Positions 6,041-19,796 of a stretch of DNA of 23,365 nucleotides are shown here, piece by piece. The DNA is from Deltaproteobacteria bacterium (GTDB lineage Bacteria > Desulfobacterota_B > Binatia > UBA9968). The notes under the pieces are model-generated. The model worked only from the letters and a program-made list of their open reading frames with translations, had not been told where the DNA came from and ran no database searches. A program made the position numbers and the translations under genes. Every line of letters starts with the position of its first letter. The first letter of the stretch is position 1. The DNA is taken from positions 1 to 23,365 of the forward strand of contig VBKY01000245.1 in NCBI GenBank assembly GCA_005879255.1, written 5' to 3'.

Positions 6041-7531
6041 CTATGCTTCTCCCATTTCTTGTGCAACCTCGCCGCGCAGCCGCTCGATAAATTCGCCAAG
6101 CGGCAGGGGCGCTAGGTTTTCGCCGCCCCGGCGGCGTGGCGCGACGATTTGCGCCTCAGCTTCCTTATCGCCGATGACAACGGCATAAGGGATTTTCGCC
6201 AGTTGGGCTTCGCGGATCTTGTAGCCGAGTTTCTCGTTTCGGCCATCCAACTCAACCCGCCAACCCGCAGCGCGCAGCTGATCGAATACCGTTTTAGCAT
6301 ATTCCATCTGATTATCAGTCACTGTCAATATCTTGAGCTGAACCGGCGCGAGCCATAGCGGAAAAGCGCCGGCACAATGCTCTAGAAGGATCGCGATAAA
6401 GCGTTCAATGGACCCCAAGACGGCCCGGTGTAGCATGACCGGAGTTGCCTCGGTTCCTTCCGACGTCACGTACTTGAGGCCGAACCGCTCAGGCATGGCA
6501 CAGTCGATCTGCACCGTCGCAAGAGTCCACGAACGTTCCAGCACATCGCGAAAATCAAAGCCGATCTTGGGCCCGTAAAATGCCCCCTCCCCCGGAAGAA
6601 TTTTCACTGAAAATCCCGACTGTTCAAGACAGCGGCGGAGCGCTGCTTCTGCCGCGTCCCACAATTCGATGCGACCGAGAAACTTTTCGGGACGGGTTTG
6701 GAGAGTGACTTCGATGCGGTCGAAGCCAAAGACCTTATAGACCTCCTTGGTCATCGCGACAAATTGTTCGAGCTCGCGGTCGAGCTGTTCCGGCGTACAG
6801 TAAATATGCGCATCGTCCTGGGCGAACGAACGTACCCGAGTCAAACCCGAAAGAACGCCCGACTGTTCGAAGCGGTGCAGGCGGCTAAAGTCGGCATAAC
6901 GAATGGGAAGATCGCGATAGGAGTACTTTCGCGTCGTGAAAAGATAACAATGCCCCGGACAGTTCATCGGCTTCACGCCGTACTCGCCGTCGTGCACCTC
7001 CATCAGAAACATGTCGTCTTTGAAGGCCTCGTAGTGTCCCGAAGTTTTCCACAGATCGGTCTTGTAAATGAGCGGAGTGACGACTTCGGTGTAGCCGTAC
7101 CGATCGTAAAGGGAGCGGATAAACTGAATCAGGATGTTGTAGATGATCGTGCCTTTGGGATGGAAAAACGGCGAGCCCGGCGCGATCGGATGAAGCGAGA
7201 ATAAGTCTAAGGCCGGGCCCAGACGGCGATGATCGCGCTGTTTGGCTTCTTCGATGCGCTTGAGGTAGGCATCCAGGTCCTTTCGGTTGGCCCACGCGGT
7301 ACCATAGATTCGTTGGAGCTGTTCATTGCGAGAGTCTCCGCGCCAATACGCTCCGGCGAGGCTGGTCAGTTTAAATGCCTTGAGCGCAGATGTGCTCGGC
7401 ACATGAGGTCCGCGGCAAAGATCGATCCAGTCGCCCTGGCGATAGAGCGAGACTTGAGGCGAGATCGACTTTGTAATCTTCTCCCATCTTCCGAAATAGA
7501 TCGATCGCCTGAGCGCGCGGCATCTCTTCAC
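6041..7531 (-). CDS. thrS: Threonine-tRNA ligase, catalytic and anticodon-binding part (downstream half of frameshifted thrS)
   Basis: This frame carries most of ThrRS. Homology begins only at about residue 27 ([19 protein letters not shown]) and runs through the class II core and the C-terminal anticodon-binding domain ([20 protein letters not shown]). Visible are the zinc-site Cys in KPMNCPGH, the segment [18 protein letters not shown] and [14 protein letters not shown]. The first ~26 residues are out-of-frame noise. The Asp, Cys and His of DLCRGPH complete the editing site whose HxxxH lies in the other frame. Together with 7371-7937 this makes one full thrS of about 630 codons. Whether the catalytic half is expressed alone is unknown. 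Confidence 0.9.
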   Translation of the reverse strand: MKRCRALRRSIYFGRWEKITKSISPQVSLYRQGDWIDLCRGPHVPSTSALKAFKLTSLAGAYWRGDSRNEQLQRIYGTAWANRKDLDAYLKRIEEAKQRDHRRLGPALDLFSLHPIAPGSPFFHPKGTIIYNILIQFIRSLYDRYGYTEVVTPLIYKTDLWKTSGHYEAFKDDMFLMEVHDGEYGVKPMNCPGHCYLFTTRKYSYRDLPIRYADFSRLHRFEQSGVLSGLTRVRSFAQDDAHIYCTPEQLDRELEQFVAMTKEVYKVFGFDRIEVTLQTRPEKFLGRIELWDAAEAALRRCLEQSGFSVKILPGEGAFYGPKIGFDFRDVLERSWTLATVQIDCAMPERFGLKYVTSEGTEATPVMLHRAVLGSIERFIAILLEHCAGAFPLWLAPVQLKILTVTDNQMEYAKTVFDQLRAAGWRVELDGRNEKLGYKIREAQLAKIPYAVVIGDKEAEAQIVAPRRRGGENLAPLPLGEFIERLRGEVAQEMGEA

Positions 7532-7937
7532 GGGTGATGGTCAAATTGGCTCTGGCCAGCTCTTGCATCCGCTTTTCGATTTGTTCCAGCTCTTCCGGCG
7601 AGAAAGCCTTGTCCCGCTTGAAGTCATAGTAAAACCCATCCTCGATGGTCGGCCCGATGGTCACTTGGGTGCCGGGGAAGAGATTCTGCACCGCCTGGGC
7701 CATCAAGTGGGCGGTGGAGTGCCGTAAGATATCGAGGCCCTCGGCGCTATTCGGCGACACCAACTCGACCGCACAGTCGCTCTCCAAAGCATGCTGCAAA
7801 TCCACCGGCCGGCCGTTGACCTTAGCCGCGATGATGTCCTTCTTCAGGCCCGCCGAAGCGACGACTTCGGCGATCCTGCTGCCAGGACGAACGTCGACGG
7901 CTTTTCCGTCAGGTAATGTGACGTGAATCGTATCCAT
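7371..7937 (-). CDS. thrS: Threonine-tRNA ligase, TGS and editing-domain part (upstream half of frameshifted thrS)
   Basis: The N-terminal TGS domain (about 1-60, beginning [20 protein letters not shown]) is followed by the SAD editing domain with HSTAH, giving His73 and His77, the HxxxH metal-like editing motif. Homology ends at about residue 158 (GEDYKVDL); the last ~30 residues are read in the wrong frame. From Val157 here to the matching Val27 of the downstream frame there are only 13 nt (7466-7454). Family members have roughly 9 or more residues there, so a short deletion rather than one extra base best explains the break. No Shine-Dalgarno is visible before the ATG. tRNA-Val ends 20 bp upstream. 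Confidence 0.88.
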   Translation of the reverse strand: MDTIHVTLPDGKAVDVRPGSRIAEVVASAGLKKDIIAAKVNGRPVDLQHALESDCAVELVSPNSAEGLDILRHSTAHLMAQAVQNLFPGTQVTIGPTIEDGFYYDFKRDKAFSPEELEQIEKRMQELARANLTITREEMPRAQAIDLFRKMGEDYKVDLASSLALSPGRLDRSLPRTSCAEHICAQGI

Positions 7938-7957
7938 GCTGTCGGGTTAAAAAAAAA

Positions 7958-8032
7958 TGGTAGGCACGGGCAGGATTGAACTGCCGACCTCTTCCGTGTC
8001 AAGGAAGCGCTCTCCCACTGAGCTACGTGCCT
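7958..8032 (-). tRNA. tRNA-Val (anticodon GAC)
   Basis: The minus strand gives a full cloverleaf. The acceptor AGGCACG (8032-8026) pairs with CGTGCCT (7968-7962), the D-arm is GCTC/GAGC, the anticodon stem CTTCC/GGAAG carries the loop TTGACAC, and the T-arm is GGCAG/CTGCC with loop TTCAATC. The discriminator is A and CCA is encoded at 7960-7958. The anticodon is GAC. A run of nine T follows directly (7957-7949) before thrS, so the tRNA may be released from a shared transcript or may end at the T run. Confidence 0.95.
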
Positions 8033-8147
8033 GCAAGACCGAACAGGAGTGGCCCGAACGAGTCGACTTAGCGAGTACTGAACGCATTACATGGGCGCTT
8101 CACCGGGACCGAACAACGATAGATTTAAACAGTGCAAGAGATCGATT

Positions 8148-8176
8148 TTATTACCAATTTTTCCCCAGCGTGTCAA
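8148..8176 (-). promoter_or_regulatory. Strong sigma-70 type promoter for tRNA-Val and thrS
   Basis: On the minus strand a perfect -35 TTGACA (8176-8171) is followed after exactly 17 bp by TAATAA (8153-8148). The -35 overlaps the pgsA stop codon. Transcription would start near 8141, giving a leader of roughly 110 nt before tRNA-Val and then thrS, infC and the ribosomal genes. Confidence 0.75.
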
Positions 8177-8739
8177 CCGGGACGGTTGATACTGGCGGCG
8201 CGATTTTGCAGCCAGAGCAGTCCTCGATAAAGATATTGGCAACCCGACACCACGGTGGTGACAGTGGTCGCCCAGACAAATGAATCCAGAAATGGCGCGC
8301 TAAATACTGTGGGGTCATAGAGTAACGCCAGCGCCACGCCCACGGTCACCAATTGCAGCATTGTGCTCCACTTCCCGAGCCGGCTCGGTTTCACTTGCAG
8401 GGGTTCTTCAACCAGCACGTAGATGATGGCGTAACCGATAATGATCAGGATATCCCTGACGATGACGACAACGGCGAGCCACATGGGAATACCCCCGATG
8501 GCGCCGAGCATAACGAAAGAAGTGATCACCAGTAGTTTATCGGCAACCGGATCCAGGTAGGCGCCGAGAGCGGTTTGCTGCTTCATCTTGCGGGCGATCA
8601 AGCCGTCCAAGAAATCGGTGAACCCCCCAAGGATAAAAACCGCCAGCGCTTGCCCATAAAACTGGTAGGCGAGAAATTCCAGAAAGATCGGGATCGTCAG
8701 AATGCGAACGAGCGTTAAACAATTGGGCAGATTCAACAT
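8173..8739 (-). CDS. pgsA: CDP-diacylglycerol-glycerol-3-phosphate 3-phosphatidyltransferase
   Basis: An integral membrane enzyme that makes phosphatidylglycerol phosphate from CDP-diacylglycerol and glycerol 3-phosphate. The CDP-alcohol phosphotransferase motif is intact: Asp45-Gly46, Ala49-Arg50, Gly59, Asp63 and Asp67, in the spacing DGxxAR-x8-GxxxDxxxD. Several hydrophobic helices are visible, including residues about 8-40, 70-105 and 125-145. At 188 residues it has normal PgsA length. The related PssA and CLS-type enzymes share the motif, but the N-terminus (LNLPNCLTLVRILTIP) is PgsA-like. It starts 6 bp after hflX. Confidence 0.93.
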   Translation of the reverse strand: MLNLPNCLTLVRILTIPIFLEFLAYQFYGQALAVFILGGFTDFLDGLIARKMKQQTALGAYLDPVADKLLVITSFVMLGAIGGIPMWLAVVVIVRDILIIIGYAIIYVLVEEPLQVKPSRLGKWSTMLQLVTVGVALALLYDPTVFSAPFLDSFVWATTVTTVVSGCQYLYRGLLWLQNRAASINRPG

Positions 8740-8745
8740 CGCGAT

Positions 8746-10046
8746 TTACGATAGCCATTCCGCCTGAACTCCATTAGCGTTCAAGAGCTTGCGCATTTGC
8801 CCGGCCAACTTTGGCGTGACCATAGCGGTGACGCGGAGCAAATCGCCGTCATATTTTTCTTTGACGATGCGGCCACGCTCGCGTAGTAGCGCAACCAGCC
8901 CGCCTTGCGCCGGGGTAAAGCAGGCGTGAAACCGTTCTTTTTTTCGGTCGAGAATCTTGCCGGCGGTCTCCATTAACTGCGTAACGCCGGCTCCGGTCAA
9001 AGCCGATATGGGACAAACATCGCATCCCTTTGCCGATTTGAGTTGCCTCGCCCCGGCCGATGAGGCGAGATCGACTTTGTTTGGCACCAGCACCGACGGA
9101 ATTTCGCCGGCGCCGATTTCGTCGAGCACTTTTTCGATCACGTCGACGTGTTCGTCGTAGAGCGGGTTGGCCATGTCGACCAGGTGAAGCAGCAGGTCGG
9201 CGCGACTGACCTCTTCCAGCGTGCTCTTGAATGCTTCGATCAATGAGTGGGGGATCTTATTGATGAAGCCGACGGTATCGACGATCATCACTTTGTCGCC
9301 GTTCGGCAAGCGCAGCGCGCGCGTCGTCGGATCGAGCGTGGCAAAGAGCTTATCCTCGACAAACACGCCGGCGCGCGTGAGCGTGTTCATCAACGTCGAC
9401 TTTCCCGCGTTGGTATAGCCGACCAACGCGACCGTTGCGAAGGGCACCGCGTCGCGTTCCTTGCGTTGTAACGTGCGCGTGCGCTCGACGGTTTTGAGCC
9501 GCCGCTTGAGATGGCCGATGCGCTCGCGTATTCGCCGGCGGTCCACTTCCAGCTGGGTTTCGCCCGGTCCCCTCGTGCCGATACCGCCGCCGAGCCGCGA
9601 CAAGTGGGTCCACTGGCGCGTCAGGCGCGGTAACAGGTATTCCAGCTGGGCCAACTCCACTTGGACCTTGCCTTCGCTGCTGCGCGCGCGCTGGGCAAAA
9701 ATATCAAGAATCAATTGGCTACGGTCAATAACACGGATTTTGAAGGCGCTTTCCAGGTTGCGCTGCTGGGCCGGGGTAAGATCCTCGTCGATGATAACGA
9801 GATCTGCATGCGTTCGTTCTAAGCTTTTTTGAATTTCATCGACTTTGCCTCTGCCGATCAGCGTCGCCGGTGTGACGTTTTTTATCTGCTGGCTGTGTTT
9901 GCCGAGAACTGACGCGCCCGCGGTTTTCGCCAGGCGCTCGAGCTCATCCAAGCTATACTGCAGCGGGACTTTGTGATCTCCTGACGGCAGCTCGACGCCG
10001 ACCAACAAGGCCTTTTCCTTCGACCGTTGCGTGGAAATCACTTGTT

Positions 10047-10050
<4 letters not shown>
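8746..10050 (-). CDS. hflX: GTPase HflX
   Basis: A ribosome-associated GTPase that splits stalled or heat-damaged 70S ribosomes. The N-terminal nucleotide-binding-like domain (about 20-110) and the linking helical domain with [20 protein letters not shown] (about 154-173) precede the G domain. G1 is GYTNAGKST (211-219), G3 is DTVG (258-261), G4 is NKVD (324-327) and G5 is SALTG (349-353). A C-terminal domain of about 60 residues completes 434 residues. Its ATG overlaps the dnaE stop by 4 bp (ATGA), indicating translational coupling. Confidence 0.96.
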
Positions 10051-13547
<3,497 letters not shown>

Positions 13548-13589
13548 TGCGGGTATTAATCAATTAGCACAAAGCGAATGGCTCGACAA

Positions 13590-14039
13590 TTATTTCGCGG
13601 TAATTTTACTCGAAGAGTTATCCACAGCTTGCGGCCACCAACCGGCGGCGATGAAGTCTTCCAAGACGCGGCCAAGGATATTGGCGAATGAGAAGGTAAA
13701 CCGCTGCTCCATGGCAATGCTGGTCAATCTTTGCCCTTCATAAAGAACGAGCTCCGCCAGCCGCTTGTCGATATTCGCGCGAAAGATGTATTTAACATTG
13801 GCATACGCGTCGCCCTCCGTGCACTCATAGCGACGAAAGAACTGCCAAGCCGATAAGTCGATGCCTAACTCTTCTTTGATTTCCCGCGTCAGTGCCTGTT
13901 CCGGCGTCTCGCCTTCCTCGACGTGACCGCCGAAGAAATCCCAGTGATTTGGAAACGGAATATCGGGCTTGTCCTCGCGCAGATAGATCAGCAATTTCTG
14001 GTTGCGGTCAAACAATAGCACCTGCGCGATATGCTTCAT
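13590..14039 (-). CDS. Nudix hydrolase
   Basis: A 149-residue enzyme with a perfect Nudix box, G-x5-E-x7-REU-x-EE-x-GU. It runs from Gly38 through Glu44, Arg52, Glu53, Glu56, Glu57 and Gly59-Ile60. Such enzymes hydrolyse nucleoside diphosphates linked to another group, with Mg held by the REUxEE glutamates. The rest (beginning MKHIAQVLLFDRNQKLLIY) resembles small sanitising or MutT-like members but does not fix the substrate. It begins 9 bp after the LOG-family gene and sits between guanine nucleotide synthesis and DNA polymerase genes, which suggests a nucleotide substrate. That last step is inference. Confidence 0.9.
   Translation of the reverse strand: MKHIAQVLLFDRNQKLLIYLREDKPDIPFPNHWDFFGGHVEEGETPEQALTREIKEELGIDLSAWQFFRRYECTEGDAYANVKYIFRANIDKRLAELVLYEGQRLTSIAMEQRFTFSFANILGRVLEDFIAAGWWPQAVDNSSSKITAK
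13618..13626 (+). promoter_or_regulatory. Perfect DnaA-box 9-mer upstream of dnaE
   Basis: TTATCCACA matches the consensus DnaA box exactly. It lies inside the 3' end of the Nudix coding region, about 70 bp before the dnaE start. A single such match in a 23-kb window could occur by chance, so a regulatory role is only a possibility. Confidence 0.25.
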
Positions 14040-14048
14040 GGAACACTC

Positions 14049-14831
14049 CTAAGCCACCTCTTTCTCGCCGAATATCCAACGGCGTTTCATGCGCGCGCCA
14101 TAGGTGAGGCCGAAGCGACGCTTGGCAACTTCCGTGATCGCCTCTATCGCCTCCCGAGCCGAGTCCGTGACGATCAATCGGTCGAGATCAATCTGATCGA
14201 TCGTCTTTTCCTTGACCAGACGTTCGGACATAAAGTCGATTAGCGGGCGCCAGAATTCTTTGCCCATTAACACCAAGGCAAACTCGCGAATCTTGCCCGT
14301 TTGGATTAGCAGGGCGGTTTCAAAAATCTCATCCAGAGTGCCGAACCCCCCGTGCAGCGCAATGAAGGCATAAGAATATTTCACGAGCATGACTTTTCGG
14401 ACAAAGAAATGGCGAAAGGTAATCCACTGATCCAGATAGAGATTTGGCTGCTGTTCTTTGGGCAGCTGAATATTACAGCCGATCGATCGGCCGCCGGCTT
14501 CCTTGGCACCGCGGTTAGCAGCTTCCATGATTCCCGGCCCACCGCCGGTCATCACGGTAAAACCAGCCTTGGCGAGTTCGGCACCGGTCTGCCGAGCGAG
14601 ACTGTAATAAGGATGATTTTCAGTGAAGCGCGCCGAGCCGAAAACCGTAACGCACGGCCCAACAAAGTGGAGCTCACGAAAGCCCCGCACGAATTCGAAA
14701 AAAATCCGCGTCGCCCGCATGAGCTCCTGCGCGCGTTTTTGCGGGCCTTCGAGAAAGCGCACGACTTCGGGAGCGCCGGGCGTCGATCCCCATCCGTCGA
14801 TGGCAATGATTTCGTTATCTTGTGTCGTCAT
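14049..14831 (-). CDS. LOG-family protein (TIGR00730-like nucleotide phosphoribohydrolase fold)
   Basis: A Rossmann-type protein of the LOG family, whose members cleave nucleoside 5'-monophosphates to base and ribose 5-phosphate; bacterial substrates vary. Residues 96-104 read GGGPGIMEA and 160-168 HGGFGTLDE, corresponding to the family motif PGGxGTxxE with His in place of Pro. The Arg-Lys pair of FFVRKVML (145-146) is present. I start at the ATG at 14831 (MTTQDNEIIA), giving 260 residues. The frame is open further upstream, but that part overlaps guaA and looks non-coding; an ATG at 14846 is an alternative. It lies 70 bp after guaA. Confidence 0.88.
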   Translation of the reverse strand: MTTQDNEIIAIDGWGSTPGAPEVVRFLEGPQKRAQELMRATRIFFEFVRGFRELHFVGPCVTVFGSARFTENHPYYSLARQTGAELAKAGFTVMTGGGPGIMEAANRGAKEAGGRSIGCNIQLPKEQQPNLYLDQWITFRHFFVRKVMLVKYSYAFIALHGGFGTLDEIFETALLIQTGKIREFALVLMGKEFWRPLIDFMSERLVKEKTIDQIDLDRLIVTDSAREAIEAITEVAKRRFGLTYGARMKRRWIFGEKEVA

Positions 14832-14901
14832 ATGGGAGAATATCATCACCCATCTGATCGGTCGGTTCAATGACGACGGCGAGCGACGGAAGCGGAATAC
14901 C

Positions 14902-17900
<2,999 letters not shown>

Positions 17901-17918
17901 TCACCTCCGAACCTAGCT

Positions 17919-17948
17919 AAAAAAAACCCAGACCTATGCCTGGGTTTT
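17919..17948 (-). terminator. Intrinsic terminator inside the guaB leader
   Basis: On the minus strand AAAACCCAG (17948-17940) pairs with CTGGGTTTT (17931-17923) around an 8-nt loop, followed by an unbroken run of eight T (17926-17919, partly in the stem). It ends 21 bp before the guaB ATG, immediately before the ribosome binding site. There is no minus-strand gene upstream for more than 1.8 kb that it could serve, so it fits an attenuator better than an ordinary 3' terminator. Confidence 0.75.
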
Positions 17949-17983
17949 GCGCGCTCCTGCTTGATTCAATGCAAACATAAAAT

Positions 17984-18012
17984 CTTATACCAGGAAATGT
18001 TTGAGGCAGCAA
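17984..18012 (-). promoter_or_regulatory. Candidate guaBA promoter
   Basis: On the minus strand TTGCTG (18012-18007) is followed after 17 bp by TATAAG (17989-17984), with TG one base before it as an extended -10. Transcription would start near 17977, so the RNA would meet the terminator after about 30 nt. Confidence 0.5.
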
Positions 18013-18066
18013 TAACATGCCACGTTTGAGACGACACGATCATTGTGATAGCAACGGATACCGATC

Positions 18067-18300
18067 ATGCCGCTCTATGAATATCAGTGCGCCAACGGAC
18101 ACCGATTTGAAGCGATTCAGAAAGTCACCGATAGGCCGTTAAAACGCTGCGAGCTTTGCCCGGCTCAAGCCAAACGGATTATTTCCCAGCCGACGTTGCT
18201 GCACAATCGCGGCGTGCACGTCTTCGACCGGGTTACCAAGGATGATGCCCTGCGCGCCCGCCCGTCATCGCTCAAGTCTTTCAAAAAAGACAAATTCTAG
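18067..18300 (+). CDS. FmdB-family zinc-ribbon protein
   Basis: A 77-residue protein starting MPLYEYQCANGHRFEAIQKV, with RCELC further on, the FmdB putative regulatory zinc-ribbon pattern. The second pair is a standard CxxC (RCELC). The first knuckle is C-ANGH, lacking the usual second Cys, so His13 or none would complete the site. The C-terminus is basic. FmdB proteins were named from a formamidase operon, but their function is poorly known. It is divergent from guaB with no tightly linked partner; the next gene starts 340 bp on. Confidence 0.85.
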   Translation: MPLYEYQCANGHRFEAIQKVTDRPLKRCELCPAQAKRIISQPTLLHNRGVHVFDRVTKDDALRARPSSLKSFKKDKF

Positions 18301-18466
18301 CTGGATAAATCGCTGAGTCATCGGCGGTTCATCGTCATCACTATCGACGCTGTTGTGGGATAAGCTGGCGCGCCGACCGTGATCGCGCTTCGAGCCTGCG
18401 CGATGAATGCAATGAACTAGCAAAGATGGCTAAAAGATGTAAGAATTTTGGTCACAACATCCGTCA

Positions 18467-18477
18467 TTGTCCGACAA
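18467..18477. promoter_or_regulatory. TTGTC-C-GACAA palindrome, possible activator site
   Basis: A perfect 5-bp inverted repeat around one base lies about 80-90 bp upstream of the predicted sigma-54 start. That is a normal distance for an enhancer-binding protein site. A single site and short arms make this tentative. Confidence 0.3.
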
Positions 18478-18528
18478 AACTCATCATTCAGATCTAGACT
18501 CGACGAGCGAAACCTAATGGTTTGCTAA

Positions 18529-18544
18529 TGGCACGTGACTTGCG
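18529..18544 (+). promoter_or_regulatory. Sigma-54 promoter for the GT4 gene
   Basis: TGGCACG-TGAC-TTGC matches the -24/-12 consensus TGGCACG-N4-TTGC at every core position, with GG (18530-18531) and GC (18542-18543) separated by exactly 10 bp. Transcription would start near 18555, ahead of the gene at 18640. It implies activation by an RpoN-dependent enhancer-binding protein that is not in this window. Confidence 0.7.
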
Positions 18545-18639
18545 GACTTTTTAACACGAAAGCTTCCCGTACCGACCGTTCTCGCCAGATAGAAGGGAAT
18601 TGCCGAGCAAATTGATTAAATCGGAGAGCAAGAAGAATC

Positions 18640-19788
18640 ATGAGAATCGCACAAGTCGCTCCTCTTTACGAACGGGTGCCTCCTCTTTATTACGGAGGGA
18701 CGGAACGCATCGTCTCTTATCTTACCGAAGAGCTGATCAAGCAGGGCCACGAAGTAACACTTTTCGCAAGCGGGGACTCTTTAACCAAAGGTCGTTTGAT
18801 TGCGCCGTGTAAACGATCGCTCCGCCTCGATCCTGATTGCAAGATGCCGCTAGTTTATCATGTTTTGCAACTGGATCAGGTTTTCCAGAACGCCGCGTCC
18901 CTCGACATCATTCACTTTCATATCGATTTTTTGCATTTTCCTTTCTTGAGAAGACTCCGGAGACCCCACGTCACAACTCTGCACGGACGGCTCGATCTGC
19001 CGGATTTGGCGCCGCTTTATCGTGAATTCTATGACGTACCCGTAGTTTCCATTTCGACATCCCAAAGAAGACCCCTACCTTCGATCAACTGGCAAGGAAC
19101 GGTACATCATGGAATACCGATCGATCTTTACGAGTTGAAGAAAACTTCGGGGAACTATCTGGCTTTTCTCGGGCGAATCTCTCCGGAAAAAAGAGTCGAC
19201 CGAGCCATTGAGATTGCCAAGCGTGCCAATATCAAACTCAAGATTGCCGCTAAGGTCGATCCTGTGGACGCCCACTATATGGATACTACGATCCGGCCTC
19301 TACTGGATCACCCGTTGGTCGAGTTCATCGGAGAAATCGGTGAAAAGGAAAAGCCAGAGTTTCTCGGCAAAGCATTCGCGCTGCTTTTTCCAATCGACTG
19401 GGTGGAGCCCTTCGGTCTCGTCATGATCGAAGCCATGGCCTGTGGCACACCAACTATCGCGTTTCGTCGAGGATCCGTCCCTGAAATCATTGATCCCGAA
19501 GTCACCGGATTCATTGTCGAAGATGTCGAAGAATCTTTGTCGGCGTTGGACAAGGTACAGCACTTCGATCGAGAGCGTTGCAGGCGGGTTTTCGATGAAC
19601 GCTTCTCGGCTGCTCGGATGGCAGTTGATTATTTAAAAATCTACGAGCGGATCATCGATGCCAAACGTCGTGCTCGCACGGCATTGCTCGGAAAAAAGGG
19701 CAAAACACGTCCACAGACCTCACAGAATCCTCTCGGTGAGGCAATTAGCAACTTAAGTCCATATCAAACCGAGCGGAAATCCAGCTAG
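18640..19788 (+). CDS. Glycosyltransferase family 4 protein
   Basis: A retaining GT-B glycosyltransferase of 382 residues. The N-terminal domain has the loop PPLYYGGTERIV (about 14-25) and HFHIDFLHFP. The C-terminal nucleotide-sugar domain has FLGRISPEKRVDRAIEIAKR (about 176-195) and the E-x7-E motif EPFGLVMIEA with Glu256 and Glu264. There is no signal peptide or membrane helix, so it is cytoplasmic. The C-terminal 40 residues are basic and low in complexity. Donor and acceptor cannot be read from sequence. Its neighbour, convergent at 8 bp, is a debranching-type glucosidase, which hints at alpha-glucan metabolism. The upstream sigma-54 site suggests conditional expression. Confidence 0.88.
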   Translation: MRIAQVAPLYERVPPLYYGGTERIVSYLTEELIKQGHEVTLFASGDSLTKGRLIAPCKRSLRLDPDCKMPLVYHVLQLDQVFQNAASLDIIHFHIDFLHFPFLRRLRRPHVTTLHGRLDLPDLAPLYREFYDVPVVSISTSQRRPLPSINWQGTVHHGIPIDLYELKKTSGNYLAFLGRISPEKRVDRAIEIAKRANIKLKIAAKVDPVDAHYMDTTIRPLLDHPLVEFIGEIGEKEKPEFLGKAFALLFPIDWVEPFGLVMIEAMACGTPTIAFRRGSVPEIIDPEVTGFIVEDVEESLSALDKVQHFDRERCRRVFDERFSAARMAVDYLKIYERIIDAKRRARTALLGKKGKTRPQTSQNPLGEAISNLSPYQTERKSS

Positions 19789-19796
19789 CCTCGAGA

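Larger units (their letters stand above)
18301..18639. other. Intergenic region upstream of the glycosyltransferase, with regulatory sites
   Basis: No coding frame of note is present. The region carries a near-consensus sigma-54 promoter at 18529-18544, a short palindrome at 18467-18477, and AAACC-TAAT-GGTTT just before the promoter. The long leader (about 85 nt after the predicted start) fits a regulated gene. Confidence 0.6.

Noticed and set aside
7440..7480. Programmed ribosomal frameshift in thrS
   Set aside because: The change needed is +1 (or -2), no slippery sequence or nearby stop is apparent, the frames overlap for a long stretch, and the linker would be abnormally short.
17949..18066. 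Guanine riboswitch upstream of guaB
   Set aside because: The leader is too short and lacks the conserved purine aptamer loops.
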